Below are positions 53,030 to 62,357 of a stretch of DNA of 64,000 bases, one piece after another. The translations under genes were made by a program, and so were the position numbers. The notes under the pieces were generated by a model, which worked only from the letters and a program-made list of their open reading frames with translations, did no database searches and was not told the origin of the DNA. The DNA is from Syntrophus sp963665935 (GTDB lineage Bacteria > Desulfobacterota > Syntrophia > Syntrophales > Syntrophaceae), in assembly GCA_963665935.1 (NCBI GenBank), contig OY762510.1, positions 62,001 to 126,000 of the forward strand. Reading direction: 5' to 3'. Within the stretch, counting starts at the first letter, position 1. Every line of letters starts with the position of its first letter.

Positions 53030-53713
53030 TTACTTTTTCGGATTAACGACAAAATGCACTCTTCTGTTTTTTGCCCAAGCGGCTTCCGTTTCCGCAGGAT
53101 CCAGGGGCATCTCTTCCCCGTAGCTGACAGTCTTCATCCTGGATCGATTAATTCCCAGTGCAGCGAGAAATTTCAGGGTTTCCGCTGCGCGTCGTTCACC
53201 CAGGGCCAGATTGTATTCCGTTGTCCCACGATCGTCACAGTGGCCTTCAATCAACACACTATTGCCGGAATGAGTCGAGAGCCATGCTGCATGCTTCTGT
53301 AATAAACCACGGGCCTCGGAGGTCAGGCTGAATTGATCAAACTCAAAATGGATATCCGCAAGCGGGCCTTCACCTTTCGCCTGGGCGGCCTTTTCGGCTT
53401 CAGCCGCAGCCTTTTCCTTTTCAAGGCGTTCTTTTTCCAAACGTTCCTTTTCCGCTTCTTCTCTCGCCAGACGCTCCTTCTCCGCCTGCTGCCTCAGGGT
53501 CTGTTCTTTCAGAGCCTTTTCCTTTTCCAGTGCCGCCAACTCTTCCGGCGTAGGACCCGGCTTCCCGGTTGCAGCCTTAACCTCTACACCTGCTGGTTTG
53601 GCAGCCCCCGTTCCCTCCTGGATTGCCTGTTTTTTTGCACAACCTGCCGTAAAAACAAAGGTTAAAAACAGCAGGCTGATCAGCACTCCCAGCGTCCTTA
53701 ATGTCTTCACCAT
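53030..53713 (-). CDS. pal: Peptidoglycan-associated lipoprotein Pal
   Basis: A 227-residue lipoprotein with lipobox FTAGC near residue 25. An unusual long Glu/Lys/Ala-rich helical stretch (about 55-115, EKERLAREEAEKERLEKERL) separates it from the OmpA-like domain (IHFEFDQFSLTSEARGLL, LIEGHCDDRGTTEYNLALGE, KNRRVHFVV). Pal binds peptidoglycan and TolB. Most Pal proteins are about 170 residues; the helical insert explains the extra length. It lies between tolB and cpoB. Confidence 0.94.
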   Translation of the reverse strand: MVKTLRTLGVLISLLFLTFVFTAGCAKKQAIQEGTGAAKPAGVEVKAATGKPGPTPEELAALEKEKALKEQTLRQQAEKERLAREEAEKERLEKERLEKEKAAAEAEKAAQAKGEGPLADIHFEFDQFSLTSEARGLLQKHAAWLSTHSGNSVLIEGHCDDRGTTEYNLALGERRAAETLKFLAALGINRSRMKTVSYGEEMPLDPAETEAAWAKNRRVHFVVNPKK

Positions 53714-53936
53714 TTTTTTCTCCTTTCTGCACCCTTTTCAAAACACCAAAAGCCGGAAATATCCCTGCCTGCCACAATCAGAGAGAAAACGGGATTATCC
53801 ATCTCGGGGTCTCCGTCTATTCTGTTCCCAGGAAGCAAAACAAACGTTAGATTTTAAAACACAATCTATTTAAAAAGGTCAATCCTTAATTCTAAAAATT
53901 TTCATTTCCCAACAAATTAAGGAAATTAAGATCCCG

Positions 53937-55298
53937 TTACTTTCCCCGGGGGGACCAGGCGGGGCTCAGGAGGCGATCGGCGCTCTCGTAAATCGTCCTC
54001 ATCTCCAGGGTATTTACATTCACAAGCTGAATCCGGCTGCGACCACCGCTGCGGGCGCTGAAAGCAAGAAAACGGCCATCGGGGGACCAGGATGGCGATT
54101 CATGATCGCCCGCCCCAGAGGTTAATTGCCGGACATTGCCGCCGTCCTCATCCACGGAGAAAATCTGATAGCCGCTTCCAGCAAGACCCTCATAGGCAAT
54201 CCTGTCTCCTCGAGGCGACCAGGCAGGAGAAGTGTTGTAATTGCCCGAATAGGTCAATCGACGGGTCCCTCCTCCATCGGCATTCATCACATAAATCTGG
54301 GGAGAGCCGGAACTGTTGGAGACGAAGGCAATCTTTCTTCCGTCAGGCGACCAGACGGGAGAGACATCGATGGCGGAATTATGGGTCAGGCGATGCAATT
54401 GCCCGGTGGCCACCTCCATCACATAGACTTCTTCATTCCCGTCCTTGCTCAGGGTCAAAAGCAGACGCCGGCCATCGGGAGACCAAGCCCCGGGAAGGTT
54501 GAGCCCTTTGAAACCGACGATCTTTTTCAAACCGAAACCGGACGGAGAGATCACAAAGACATCCGGCTGGCCGTCACGATACGAGGCGAAGGAAAGATAT
54601 CGGCCATCGGGGGACCAGCGGGGAGAAAGCATCAGAGCCGGAGAACTCATCACCCGGACCAACCCCTGACCGTCAAGGGACGTCTTGAATCCCACGGTAT
54701 AGAGGGTTGAAGAATTACCTTGACGGGCGACAAAGGCGACCCGCGTGTCAAAGAAGCTTTCCGCTCCCGTCAGCAACAGCAGGAGTTCCCGGGTAAAGGA
54801 GAGGACCATCTCCCTGCGGTCTTCAAGGCCGCCTGAATATTGTTTCCCGAGAATCTGACGTCCCTGCACGACATCAAAAAGACGGAATTCCGCAACGAGT
54901 TGTCCTCCCTGATGGGCAAACCCGCCCGCAATCAGGTATTCCGCGCCCAGCTTACTCCAGCCCGTAAAGTCGATACCGCCGACCGTTGAACCGGAAGATT
55001 TCGTATTCAGGGAATCGCTGGACTTATCGAGAAGCGTAAAATATCCGGTCAGATCGAGGGACTTGTTCAAGGCTCCCGGAAACCAGGAGGAGAGTTCCTC
55101 ATGTCCCGAATTACCGCTCAGGGGGGCAAAATCGGCAACGGCGATAGGTATTTTCTGAAAGGCCGGCGAATCAATGTCGATATAAACCTTTGCCCAGGCA
55201 TTGGGCAACGCCGGCGCGCCTCCACACAACGCAAGAACACAGAACAGCGATAAAATCAGAATCCCGCGTCTTCTCTTCCGGTTTTTTCCACATCCCAT
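53937..55298 (-). CDS. tolB: Tol-Pal system beta-propeller protein TolB
   Basis: A 453-residue periplasmic protein. A signal peptide (about 1-36) is followed by the N-terminal TolB domain (VYIDIDSPAFQKIPIAVADF, FTLLDKSSDS) and a six-bladed propeller whose blades repeat SPRWSPDGRYLSFASYRDG and similar WSPDGR units. It shuttles between Pal and TolA. A 223-nt AT-rich gap separates it from pal, and a 150-nt gap from tolA upstream, so pal may have its own promoter. Confidence 0.96.
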   Translation of the reverse strand: MGCGKNRKRRRGILILSLFCVLALCGGAPALPNAWAKVYIDIDSPAFQKIPIAVADFAPLSGNSGHEELSSWFPGALNKSLDLTGYFTLLDKSSDSLNTKSSGSTVGGIDFTGWSKLGAEYLIAGGFAHQGGQLVAEFRLFDVVQGRQILGKQYSGGLEDRREMVLSFTRELLLLLTGAESFFDTRVAFVARQGNSSTLYTVGFKTSLDGQGLVRVMSSPALMLSPRWSPDGRYLSFASYRDGQPDVFVISPSGFGLKKIVGFKGLNLPGAWSPDGRRLLLTLSKDGNEEVYVMEVATGQLHRLTHNSAIDVSPVWSPDGRKIAFVSNSSGSPQIYVMNADGGGTRRLTYSGNYNTSPAWSPRGDRIAYEGLAGSGYQIFSVDEDGGNVRQLTSGAGDHESPSWSPDGRFLAFSARSGGRSRIQLVNVNTLEMRTIYESADRLLSPAWSPRGK

Positions 55299-55448
55299 GT
55301 GCGAATCTCCTGTCTGCCGCCCCTCCGGCGCTTCAAATCCAATTCGAAATCAAAGCCCTTTCAGCGGTCTCGTTGTTGTCGCCCCGCCGCCGGGATCTCA
55401 AGCTGCAATCGAAGCAACCCGCGATTCCGGACACAAACAGCCCCTGCG

Positions 55449-56555
55449 TCACCTCAGTTCCGCTGAATGAAAACGGATGCCGATTTCAATATTCTCGTCT
55501 CCCATGCCCTGGGGCAGGGGGGGAAAGGGACTGGCTTTGCGGACAGCCCGCAGGGCTGACTCGTCAAAATAATTATTACCTGACCGTTTCTCAAAGCTTA
55601 GTCCCTCAACCGTCCCGTTGCGCAAGACCCGGACATGGATAACGGCCCCAATATCTCCCTTGGGCAACAAACCGGGCGATAGGGTCCACTGCTTCTTGAT
55701 TCTCGCCCAGATCAGGCGATAATAGGCATACATGCGGGCATTGAGTTCCGCATTGCCCGCCGTTCCCGAAGGACCACTTCCTTCCGATATCCCGGAAACA
55801 CCGCTGCCGGACGCAGAACTGAAACCGTTTCCGGCACCCGGGGAGGCGCTAGCGCCCCGCTGTCTCCGCTCGGCATAATCCACCCGCTTTCGAATCTCAT
55901 CCATGGCCTTTCCCAGGGATGCCTCCGTTCCCTGTCCCGAGTCAGCGGAACGGGCCGGCTTAGACACCCGGGTCGAATCCGTCCCTTTGAGAATCTCTTC
56001 AATCGCGTCTCCCTTTGCTGTCTCCAATCCCTTGCTTTTCACCGGCTTCGCTGCTTTCGGGACGGCATCCGCTCTCTTGAGAATCTTCTCAATGGCATCC
56101 CCCCTCGATGCCTCCATATTTTTCGTTTTTTCCGCCTTCGGAACCGGCTTCGATGACATCGGCGGGACAGGCGGTTCCCGTTTTACAATCTTTTGCGCCA
56201 CTTTTTCCAAGGGTTTTTCCGGGGTTTTTTTCGCTTCGGCCTTTTTTCCCGGCTTGGGTAAAGGCAAATCCGCTTTGCCAGATCCTGCTTTGGCCGCCGC
56301 GGCCGGAATCTCGACGGGTTTCTTCTCCGGTGCGCCAGAACCGCCTTTGCCGGAATCTCCTTTTGTCCGGAGATCTCCTGAACTGACCAGATCAACGGTG
56401 TAATTCGGATTCAGGATTTTTTTCGGCGATGAGAGTGTCGAAAACAGAGAGGAAAGGGAAAGGGCAAAGATATGCAGCAAGAGGGAGATAACAATCATGC
56501 GCCGCAGGAACCTCCGGTCTTCCCAGGATTCCTCGAACGCCCTGTTAAAGGTCAT
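55449..56555 (-). CDS. tolA: TolA / TonB C-terminal domain protein
   Basis: A 368-residue bitopic protein. One transmembrane helix (about 20-42, RMIVISLLLHIFALSLSSLF) leads into a Lys/Pro/Ala-rich periplasmic linker with repeated GDAIEKILK/GDAIEEILK units, and a C-terminal TonB/TolA energy-transfer domain (AVIHVRVLRNGTVEGLSFEK, DESALRAVRKASPFPPLP). In the tol context TolA is the best call. Its start overlaps the tolR stop by 4 nt, so they are translationally coupled. Confidence 0.9.
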   Translation of the reverse strand: MTFNRAFEESWEDRRFLRRMIVISLLLHIFALSLSSLFSTLSSPKKILNPNYTVDLVSSGDLRTKGDSGKGGSGAPEKKPVEIPAAAAKAGSGKADLPLPKPGKKAEAKKTPEKPLEKVAQKIVKREPPVPPMSSKPVPKAEKTKNMEASRGDAIEKILKRADAVPKAAKPVKSKGLETAKGDAIEEILKGTDSTRVSKPARSADSGQGTEASLGKAMDEIRKRVDYAERRQRGASASPGAGNGFSSASGSGVSGISEGSGPSGTAGNAELNARMYAYYRLIWARIKKQWTLSPGLLPKGDIGAVIHVRVLRNGTVEGLSFEKRSGNNYFDESALRAVRKASPFPPLPQGMGDENIEIGIRFHSAELR

Positions 56556-56983
56556 TTGATTTCCTCTGGCGGCTCGGTAATCATGCCCAGTTTATCGATG
56601 CCCGCCTTGCGAATTTCCGCCATCACTTCCACAACAAATCCATAGGGGACGGTCCTGTCCGCCCGCAGGTAAAGCTCACGCTCGTTCCGGTCGGCGAAAA
56701 CTCCCTCGAGGCGCAGGCCCAGTTCCGCCAGGGGAATCTTCGTTTTGTTCACGAAAATCCCCTTGGCCCCGTCAATGGTTAGAATGACTTTTTCTTCTGT
56801 GACATCGACATTCTGTGACTTCGCCTTGGGAAGGTTCACGTCGATGCCCATCTGAAGCATCGGCGCCGTCACCATGAAGATAATCAGCAAAACCAGGACG
56901 ACGTCCACCAAGGGGGTGACATTGATATCGGCCATGGGCCGCCCATCAGAAATCTGCTTTTTCCGTGCATAGCGAATCGTCAA
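56552..56983 (-). CDS. tolR: ExbD/TolR family protein
   Basis: A 143-residue protein with one N-terminal transmembrane helix (about 22-44). It contains the conserved ion-channel aspartate in PLVDVVLVLLIIFMVTAPML, with INVTP just before. The periplasmic domain ends in GMITEPPEE. TolR works with TolQ as the proton-driven motor of Tol-Pal. It lies between tolQ and tolA, overlapping the latter. Confidence 0.95.
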   Translation of the reverse strand: MTIRYARKKQISDGRPMADINVTPLVDVVLVLLIIFMVTAPMLQMGIDVNLPKAKSQNVDVTEEKVILTIDGAKGIFVNKTKIPLAELGLRLEGVFADRNERELYLRADRTVPYGFVVEVMAEIRKAGIDKLGMITEPPEEIK

Positions 56984-57001
56984 TTCCGCACCCTTTTGTC
57001 T

Positions 57002-57754
57002 TCAAGTTTTAACATAATAACGTTCAACGATATTGATCAACTCCGACGCGAAGGAATCCATTTCCAGAGTCATGTTCTTCACCCGGTTCAGATAGTAATT
57101 GTAGAAGATGACGGCCGGTATCGCTGCGGCAAGACCCGCCGCCGTCGCAATGAGGGCTTCGGAAATCCCCGGCGCCACGACGGCCAGAGTGGCCGAGCCC
57201 CGGAAGCCGATGCTGCGAAAGGTATCCATGATTCCCCAGACCGTCCCGAAAAGGCCGATAAAGGGGCTTGCGCTGCCTGTGGTCGCCAGAAATCCCAGCG
57301 CCGCTTCCAGCTTGGTGGTTTCCGCACTGCAGGCCCGATTCAAGGCCCGCTCGACATTGTCGAGGCCCTTTAATTCAGGACCGGAAACGAAGGGATCTTC
57401 CTGTCCCCGCGAGGATGCCGGCCCCCGGGCCGCTTTTGCGATGCTGATCAGTTCCCCATAGCCGGCGCGAAACACCGCGGCAAGGGTTGAAGAGGCATAT
57501 TTCTTGGCTTCCGGAAAAACGTCCGCCAGGTTGCTGCACTTCATATAGGCTTCGAGAAAAAGGCTGTTTTCAGAGTTGACCTTGCGGAGGTTCCGGTATT
57601 TTGTTGCAATGATGGCCCAGGAAACGACGGAAAATATCAGTAGGATGAGCAGCACGAGCTGAACGAGGAGCCCTGCGTCCATAATCATGCTCAGTACGCT
57701 GCTGTGGAATTGCCCTCCCATATTCACGGAGTTTACGGCTGCCAGTTCTTTCAA
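57002..57754 (-). CDS. tolQ: MotA/TolQ/ExbB proton channel protein
   Basis: The frame opens at 57862, but GGGAG lies 6-7 bases before a TTG at 57754, giving 250 residues (MKELAAVNSVNMGGQFHSS), nearer the family length of about 230. Three transmembrane segments are visible: LVQLVLLILLIFSVVSWAII, and two in the C-terminal half around SASPFIGLFGTVWGIMDTFR and LIATAAGLAAAIPAVIFYNY. These are the signature parts of TolQ. It heads the tolQRA run; the upstream exported protein gene ends 105 nt before it. Confidence 0.93.
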   Translation of the reverse strand: MKELAAVNSVNMGGQFHSSVLSMIMDAGLLVQLVLLILLIFSVVSWAIIATKYRNLRKVNSENSLFLEAYMKCSNLADVFPEAKKYASSTLAAVFRAGYGELISIAKAARGPASSRGQEDPFVSGPELKGLDNVERALNRACSAETTKLEAALGFLATTGSASPFIGLFGTVWGIMDTFRSIGFRGSATLAVVAPGISEALIATAAGLAAAIPAVIFYNYYLNRVKNMTLEMDSFASELINIVERYYVKT

Positions 57755-57858
57755 TTTTTTCTCCCTGTAAATTCGAGATTGATCTGCAGGTTTTCTTCTA
57801 ATGAAAAAAAGATCCCTTGTCAATAAGCCTCTTTCTTCCATAAATCGGCATGAAGGCC

Positions 57859-60294
57859 TCAAAAAAAGTTCAAATTGAGAATATCGACAACACCAACGTT
57901 TTTCTCCCCATCCACCTCTCTTGAAAAGATCAGAAAATGATCTGTCAGATAGGAATCACCGGGTTTTGAATCGATCCTCTTTTTCTTCTCCAGCTCAAAG
58001 GCCATCCCATGATTTGTTGATACGTAATGCGCTATATGCGGGCCGGGGACGTCTGTTTCACTGTTTATATAGAGATGGATGTAATCTTGATCATCTATGG
58101 CCAACGCACCAAAGCTTCCCTTTGCAATCTCGACAGGTTGAGACCAGTTTCCATTCTTGCCTCTGATAAGGAGAGCTTTTTCTTCAAGGAAGAACAATAC
58201 AAATATATTCCCTGAAGAATCTATCCCGTTTGCTTTCCCTCTATGTTCGCAGGCTATTCCACTTCCGGAATAAATAATTTCAACCGTTTCCGGAGTAATC
58301 GGCAATTGATACGCTTCGCCGTTCGATTTTTCCCACCGTCCGTGGGCGGAACAATATTTGGCATAAAAGATCGGGCGCGTCAGTTCCAATTCTTTGTTGT
58401 CTCGCCAGCCGAAAATTACGTGGATGTTTCCCTCCGAATCGGTCAACGGTTCGCCTCTCAATAAGACACTACCTGATTTTGAACCCAAGTAACCTGTAAA
58501 TTCGGTTAACTGAACAGGTTGGCTGAAGTTCAATTCATTCCAGGCGCCCTGGGGGTTGGAGCAGTTTTGAACATACAGATTCCAGCACTTGGCTGTTAAG
58601 GGTCCCCGTGTAAAAAGCCATAGAATGTCATGGTTGTATACCAGTTGAGGATACGTCTGATCGGCGCCGATCGTTTTAGGAGATTCAAAGTCCGTCATGG
58701 AATATTTGGAGCCAGTCAAGAAATCAGGATCTTCGACCTTTTTCTTTGTCCGTGTCCACAACTGACTGGAATGATGGGACCCATAAAATATATGAACATA
58801 ACCTGCGTTATCCTGGATGATGGCCGGCCCCCCATGTGGATCACCCTTTCGCAAAGTGTCTCCGATTTTATAAGGACCCGATAGTTCAAGGGTGAACAGA
58901 TCGATCATGATAAAATAAGAATCGCAGCCGACGGCCTCGGCTGTACCGTATGATGCAAAATCAGATTCCTGATAGGCCAGCAACAGCTTTCTCTGATCTC
59001 GATCTCCATAAACCAGTGCACTAGGATTCGTGTGTCTATACAAGCCATAAAGAGAATGAACAGCGCCGGCTTCATACCCTTGAGTAGCGGATATCTCCAT
59101 GAATGAAAAAGGCCTCTCGTAGTTTCTTGCCTTATCCCCCGCGATCGTCCAGTCCGGGTCGGTCTGGAGTGTCACGGAGCTCGATCTTGTCCCATCGGAG
59201 TCCATAAACCAGAGATACGCCTTGCCGGTTGAAATGTTTTCCCAGAGGATGTCGCATAGGCCGTCCCCGTTGAAATCGCCTGTACCCACTATTTTCATAT
59301 CCCGACTGGTATTGTAAGTCCTGTAGCTCAACCTGGCCCCATCCAAGCTCATAAACCAGAGATAAGTCTTACCGGTTGAAATGTTTTCCCAGAGGATGTC
59401 GCACAGGCCGTCTCCGTTGAAATCGCCTGTGCCTGCTATCTTCATGTCTCGACCGGTATTGTAGGTCCTGTAGCTCGATATTGTCCCATTGGAGCGGATA
59501 AACCAGAGGAACTTCTTACCGTTTGAAGCGTTTTCCCAGAGGATGTCGCATAGGCCGTCTCCGTTGAAATCGCCTGTCCCCACTATCGTCACGTCCCGAC
59601 TGGTATCGTAGGTCCTGTAGCTCGATCTGGCCCCATCGGAGCGGATAAACCACAGGAATTCCTTACCGGTTGCGGTATTTTCCCAGAGGATGTCGCATCG
59701 ACCGTCTCCGTTGAAATCACCTGTCCCCATTATCTTCATGTCCCGACTGGTATCGTAGGTCCTGTAGCTCGATCTTGTCCCATCGGAACCAATGAACCAC
59801 AAGACATGCCCTCCGGTTGAAGAGTCTCTCCAGATCACATCGGATATGCCATCCCCGTTGAAATCGCCTGTGCCCGCGATTTTCATGTACTGACTGGTAT
59901 TGTATGCTTTGCAGCTCAATCTTGTCCCGTCAAGGCGGACAAACCAGAGGCCATGCGCCCCGGTAGGTGCGTTTCTCCAGAGAATATCGGATGTGCCGTC
60001 ACCGTTGAAGTCGTTCTTGACAACCTTACCCATTTTTGTTTCAGCCCCGATGGCCAGAGAGGATGCGCCTGCGATCCACAACGGTTTGTTGAAATTTACA
60101 GGATGGCTATCGTAAGTACCCTCGTATGGTAGGATCTGATCCGTTCCAACGGTGATATTGCTGGTCCTTTGAGGGAAATCACCTGGATTGACCCGGATTC
60201 CCTCAGCAATCGCCGAATGATTCCATACGGAGTATGTTATCGTGAGGAGAAATAAAATTTTTACGAATGTCGTGACGGGGAATTTTGGGACCAT
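57859..60294 (-). CDS. Exported FG-GAP/VCBS repeat protein with propeller-like C-terminus
   Basis: An 811-residue secreted protein with a signal peptide ending near HSAIA (residue 30). Residues about 90-390 hold six 49-residue repeats, each with a calcium-loop motif such as GDFNGDGLCDILWEN and an LWF...GTRSSYRTY strand pair; these are FG-GAP/VCBS-type propeller blades. The C-terminal 400 residues (VHSLYGLYRHTNPSALVYGD, GGPAIIQDNAGYVHIFYGSH) look like a second, BNR-type propeller of sialidase or carbohydrate-binding kind. No catalytic residues can be assigned. It lies between efp-epmA and tolQ but seems unrelated to them. Confidence 0.75.
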   Translation of the reverse strand: MVPKFPVTTFVKILFLLTITYSVWNHSAIAEGIRVNPGDFPQRTSNITVGTDQILPYEGTYDSHPVNFNKPLWIAGASSLAIGAETKMGKVVKNDFNGDGTSDILWRNAPTGAHGLWFVRLDGTRLSCKAYNTSQYMKIAGTGDFNGDGISDVIWRDSSTGGHVLWFIGSDGTRSSYRTYDTSRDMKIMGTGDFNGDGRCDILWENTATGKEFLWFIRSDGARSSYRTYDTSRDVTIVGTGDFNGDGLCDILWENASNGKKFLWFIRSNGTISSYRTYNTGRDMKIAGTGDFNGDGLCDILWENISTGKTYLWFMSLDGARLSYRTYNTSRDMKIVGTGDFNGDGLCDILWENISTGKAYLWFMDSDGTRSSSVTLQTDPDWTIAGDKARNYERPFSFMEISATQGYEAGAVHSLYGLYRHTNPSALVYGDRDQRKLLLAYQESDFASYGTAEAVGCDSYFIMIDLFTLELSGPYKIGDTLRKGDPHGGPAIIQDNAGYVHIFYGSHHSSQLWTRTKKKVEDPDFLTGSKYSMTDFESPKTIGADQTYPQLVYNHDILWLFTRGPLTAKCWNLYVQNCSNPQGAWNELNFSQPVQLTEFTGYLGSKSGSVLLRGEPLTDSEGNIHVIFGWRDNKELELTRPIFYAKYCSAHGRWEKSNGEAYQLPITPETVEIIYSGSGIACEHRGKANGIDSSGNIFVLFFLEEKALLIRGKNGNWSQPVEIAKGSFGALAIDDQDYIHLYINSETDVPGPHIAHYVSTNHGMAFELEKKKRIDSKPGDSYLTDHFLIFSREVDGEKNVGVVDILNLNFF
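59150..60031 (-). repeat. Six tandem 147-bp repeats in the FG-GAP gene
   Basis: The anchor CCGTC(T/C)CCGT or a close variant falls at 59261, 59408, 59555, 59702, 59849 and 59996, exactly 147 bp (49 codons) apart each time. The four units at the downstream (C-terminal) end are nearly identical; the two N-terminal units are more diverged. Confidence 0.85.
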
Positions 60295-60387
60295 TCCATG
60301 CTTTGACCCCCTCGAAATTTTTATACGATATGTTAAAGTGAGGGTGCTTTTTACCGGGCAGACCAGACCATCACGGACTGCAGGTTT

Positions 60388-60464
60388 AAAAAAAAGGGAA
60401 TGAGAGCCAATGAAACAGACGCCTTAATCTGAAACAGAAAATGCGGCTCCTTGGCCAGCTCTCA
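60388..60464 (-). terminator. Probable intrinsic terminator after epmA
   Basis: TGAGAGC, which includes the epmA stop codon, can pair with GCTCTCA about 50 nt downstream. Eight T residues follow five bases later. The loop is long but can form inner pairs. It would separate epmA from the FG-GAP gene. Confidence 0.45.
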
Positions 60465-61466
60465 CAATTCTTCCGGAGGAAACGCCACCACATCGTCCAC
60501 AGAGGCCCGATCCGCAAAGAGCATCACCAGCCGATCGATACCTAGGGCAATGCCCGCCGAAGGGGGCATTGCGGAAAGGCTCTGAATAAACCGTTCCGGC
60601 CAGGGATAAGACCGCTTTCCCAGAGCACTTCGCTGTTGCTGCTCTTCTTGAAAGCGTCGGGTCTGTTCCTGGGGATCGACCAATTCGGAAAAGGCATTGG
60701 CCAGCTCGATTCCGGCAAGGTACAATTCGAACCGTTCGGCCAGGGAGGGATTGCCCTCCTTGGTCCGAGCCAGGGCAGCCAGCTCCACCGGGTAATCGTA
60801 GAGAAAAGTTGGACGCCCGATCCCCAGCTTCGGTTCAATCCGGGTTACGAGAACCTCATCGAAGCAATCTTCCGCCAGGGCCTGTCGAATGGACATCCTG
60901 CCATACCGCCGGAAGGCCTCCTCCACGGACAACCTTTCCCAGGAGGCAGACAGGTCCACGCGGCGGTTCCCGAAGAGAATCTCCTCTTTTCCATAGAGCG
61001 TTTCAGCCAGGAAGCGAAAGAGGTCTTCGCACTCCCCCATGAGAAAGAAGTAATCCTTCTCCGCCGCGTAACACTCGAGCATTGTAAATTCCGGCAGATG
61101 GCGGCTTCCGCGTTCCGCCTCCCGGAAGCAATGACAGATCTGGAAAAGTTTCGAATATCCTGCGGAAAGCAGGCGCTTCATGCATAGTTCCGGCGATGTC
61201 TGCAGGTATTGAGCGCCACAGGCTACTGCATCGATGTGCAGTTCGGGCGCCGGTGCGGGGATCAGGATGGGCGTCTCCACCTCCAGATAGTCCCGCTCCC
61301 GGAAAAACCGCCGGATGGAATGAAGAATCTCAGCCCGAAGCCGCAGGACTTCCCTTTTCCCGGCCAGTTTCCAGCATTCCGAATTGTAAGGATTATCCTC
61401 TTGGAATACGTTTTTTGAAAAGTCTGTCAGATTGCCGTTGCCGGGAGGATCATCCAATCCGGACAT
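60462..61466 (-). CDS. epmA: EF-P lysine ligase EpmA (GenX/PoxA, LysRS-like)
   Basis: A 334-residue class II synthetase core without the anticodon-binding domain, the mark of EpmA. It attaches beta-lysine to a lysine of EF-P. Motif 2 reads KLFQICHCFREAERGSRHLPEF and motif 3 SAGIALGIDRLVMLF. The start ATG overlaps the efp stop as TGATG, so translation is coupled and the substrate protein is encoded next to its ligase. The lysine 2,3-aminomutase EpmB that makes beta-lysine is not in the window. Confidence 0.93.
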   Translation of the reverse strand: MSGLDDPPGNGNLTDFSKNVFQEDNPYNSECWKLAGKREVLRLRAEILHSIRRFFRERDYLEVETPILIPAPAPELHIDAVACGAQYLQTSPELCMKRLLSAGYSKLFQICHCFREAERGSRHLPEFTMLECYAAEKDYFFLMGECEDLFRFLAETLYGKEEILFGNRRVDLSASWERLSVEEAFRRYGRMSIRQALAEDCFDEVLVTRIEPKLGIGRPTFLYDYPVELAALARTKEGNPSLAERFELYLAGIELANAFSELVDPQEQTRRFQEEQQQRSALGKRSYPWPERFIQSLSAMPPSAGIALGIDRLVMLFADRASVDDVVAFPPEEL

Positions 61467-62029
61467 CAGCCCTTGACCCGGGTCAGATATTCGCCCGTCC
61501 GGGTATCCACGCGGATCTTCTCGCCTTCTTCAATGAAGGGCGGCGCCTGGATTTGATAACCCGTTTGCAGGATCACCGGTTTGCTGTTGCCGGAAACCGA
61601 ATCCCCTTTGGCCCAGGGATCTGCACGGGTGACGATCAGGTCGACGAAATTGGGCAGACTGATCCCCAGGGGCTTGTCTTCGAAGAGCAGGATCTCTACC
61701 TCAAGATTGTCGATGAGGAAATGAACGGCATCTCCCACCTGATCGGCGGAAAGGGCAATCTGCTCATAAGAGGCATTATCCATGAAATAATATTTGCCTC
61801 CTTCCTCATAAAGGTACTGCATCTTCTTTTCCTGGAGATCCGCCGACTCAAAGACATCCACCGACCGGAAGGTGCGCTCAAATTGATTGCCCGTAATCAT
61901 GTTCTTCAGCTTGCAGCGATAAAGGGCCTGCCCTTTTCCGGGTTTGACAAAATTGAATTCCGTGATGATGTATGGATCCCCTTCAAGTTTAATCCTCAAG
62001 TTTTTTCTCAAATCACTGGCACTGTACAT
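61466..62029 (-). CDS. efp: Translation elongation factor P
   Basis: EF-P relieves ribosome stalling at proline runs. The 187 residues have the three-domain form: KOW-like N-terminus, OB middle, OB C-terminus ending in RVDTRTGEYLTRVKG. The loop that reaches the peptidyl transferase centre is KPGKGQALYR, with Lys32 as the modification site of the beta-lysylated class. AGGAG-like bases lie before the ATG. Its stop overlaps the epmA start. Confidence 0.97.
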   Translation of the reverse strand: MYSASDLRKNLRIKLEGDPYIITEFNFVKPGKGQALYRCKLKNMITGNQFERTFRSVDVFESADLQEKKMQYLYEEGGKYYFMDNASYEQIALSADQVGDAVHFLIDNLEVEILLFEDKPLGISLPNFVDLIVTRADPWAKGDSVSGNSKPVILQTGYQIQAPPFIEEGEKIRVDTRTGEYLTRVKG

Positions 62030-62120
62030 AGGATTTCTCTCCTCAAGTTTTTTCGACTTCTGACATATTTCCTGCCTTTCCTGAACGACAGGGTTGTCTC
62101 CTTAGATTGCAAGGTGACGT

Positions 62121-62149
62121 TTCTTAATGCATTTTCAGCGACTTGTCAA
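62121..62149 (-). promoter_or_regulatory. Candidate promoter for efp-epmA
   Basis: On the minus strand TTGACA (62149-62144) and TAAGAA (62126-62121) are 17 bases apart, about 92 nt before the efp start. The -35 is perfect, the -10 only partial. The rest of the 338-nt gap 62030-62367 holds a small palindrome ATGGAG-ATA-CTCCAT at 62288-62302 and the IS end, but no gene. Confidence 0.4.
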
Positions 62150-62357
62150 AAGAAGATTCTTTAGGTCCATCCGTCTAAAGCGTCCTTTTTGAAAATATCT
62201 TTCTTGCTGAAGACATTTCTTGTAAAGATACGCCTCTTCAGATGCAGGTAGTGATAAACAAGTCTCCATATTCTCAAACGCACAAAAATGGAGATACTCC
62301 ATCCAGGATAATCACTTTATTAAAAAAAAGAAATCAGTCCAGAGGGAGAACTATAAA

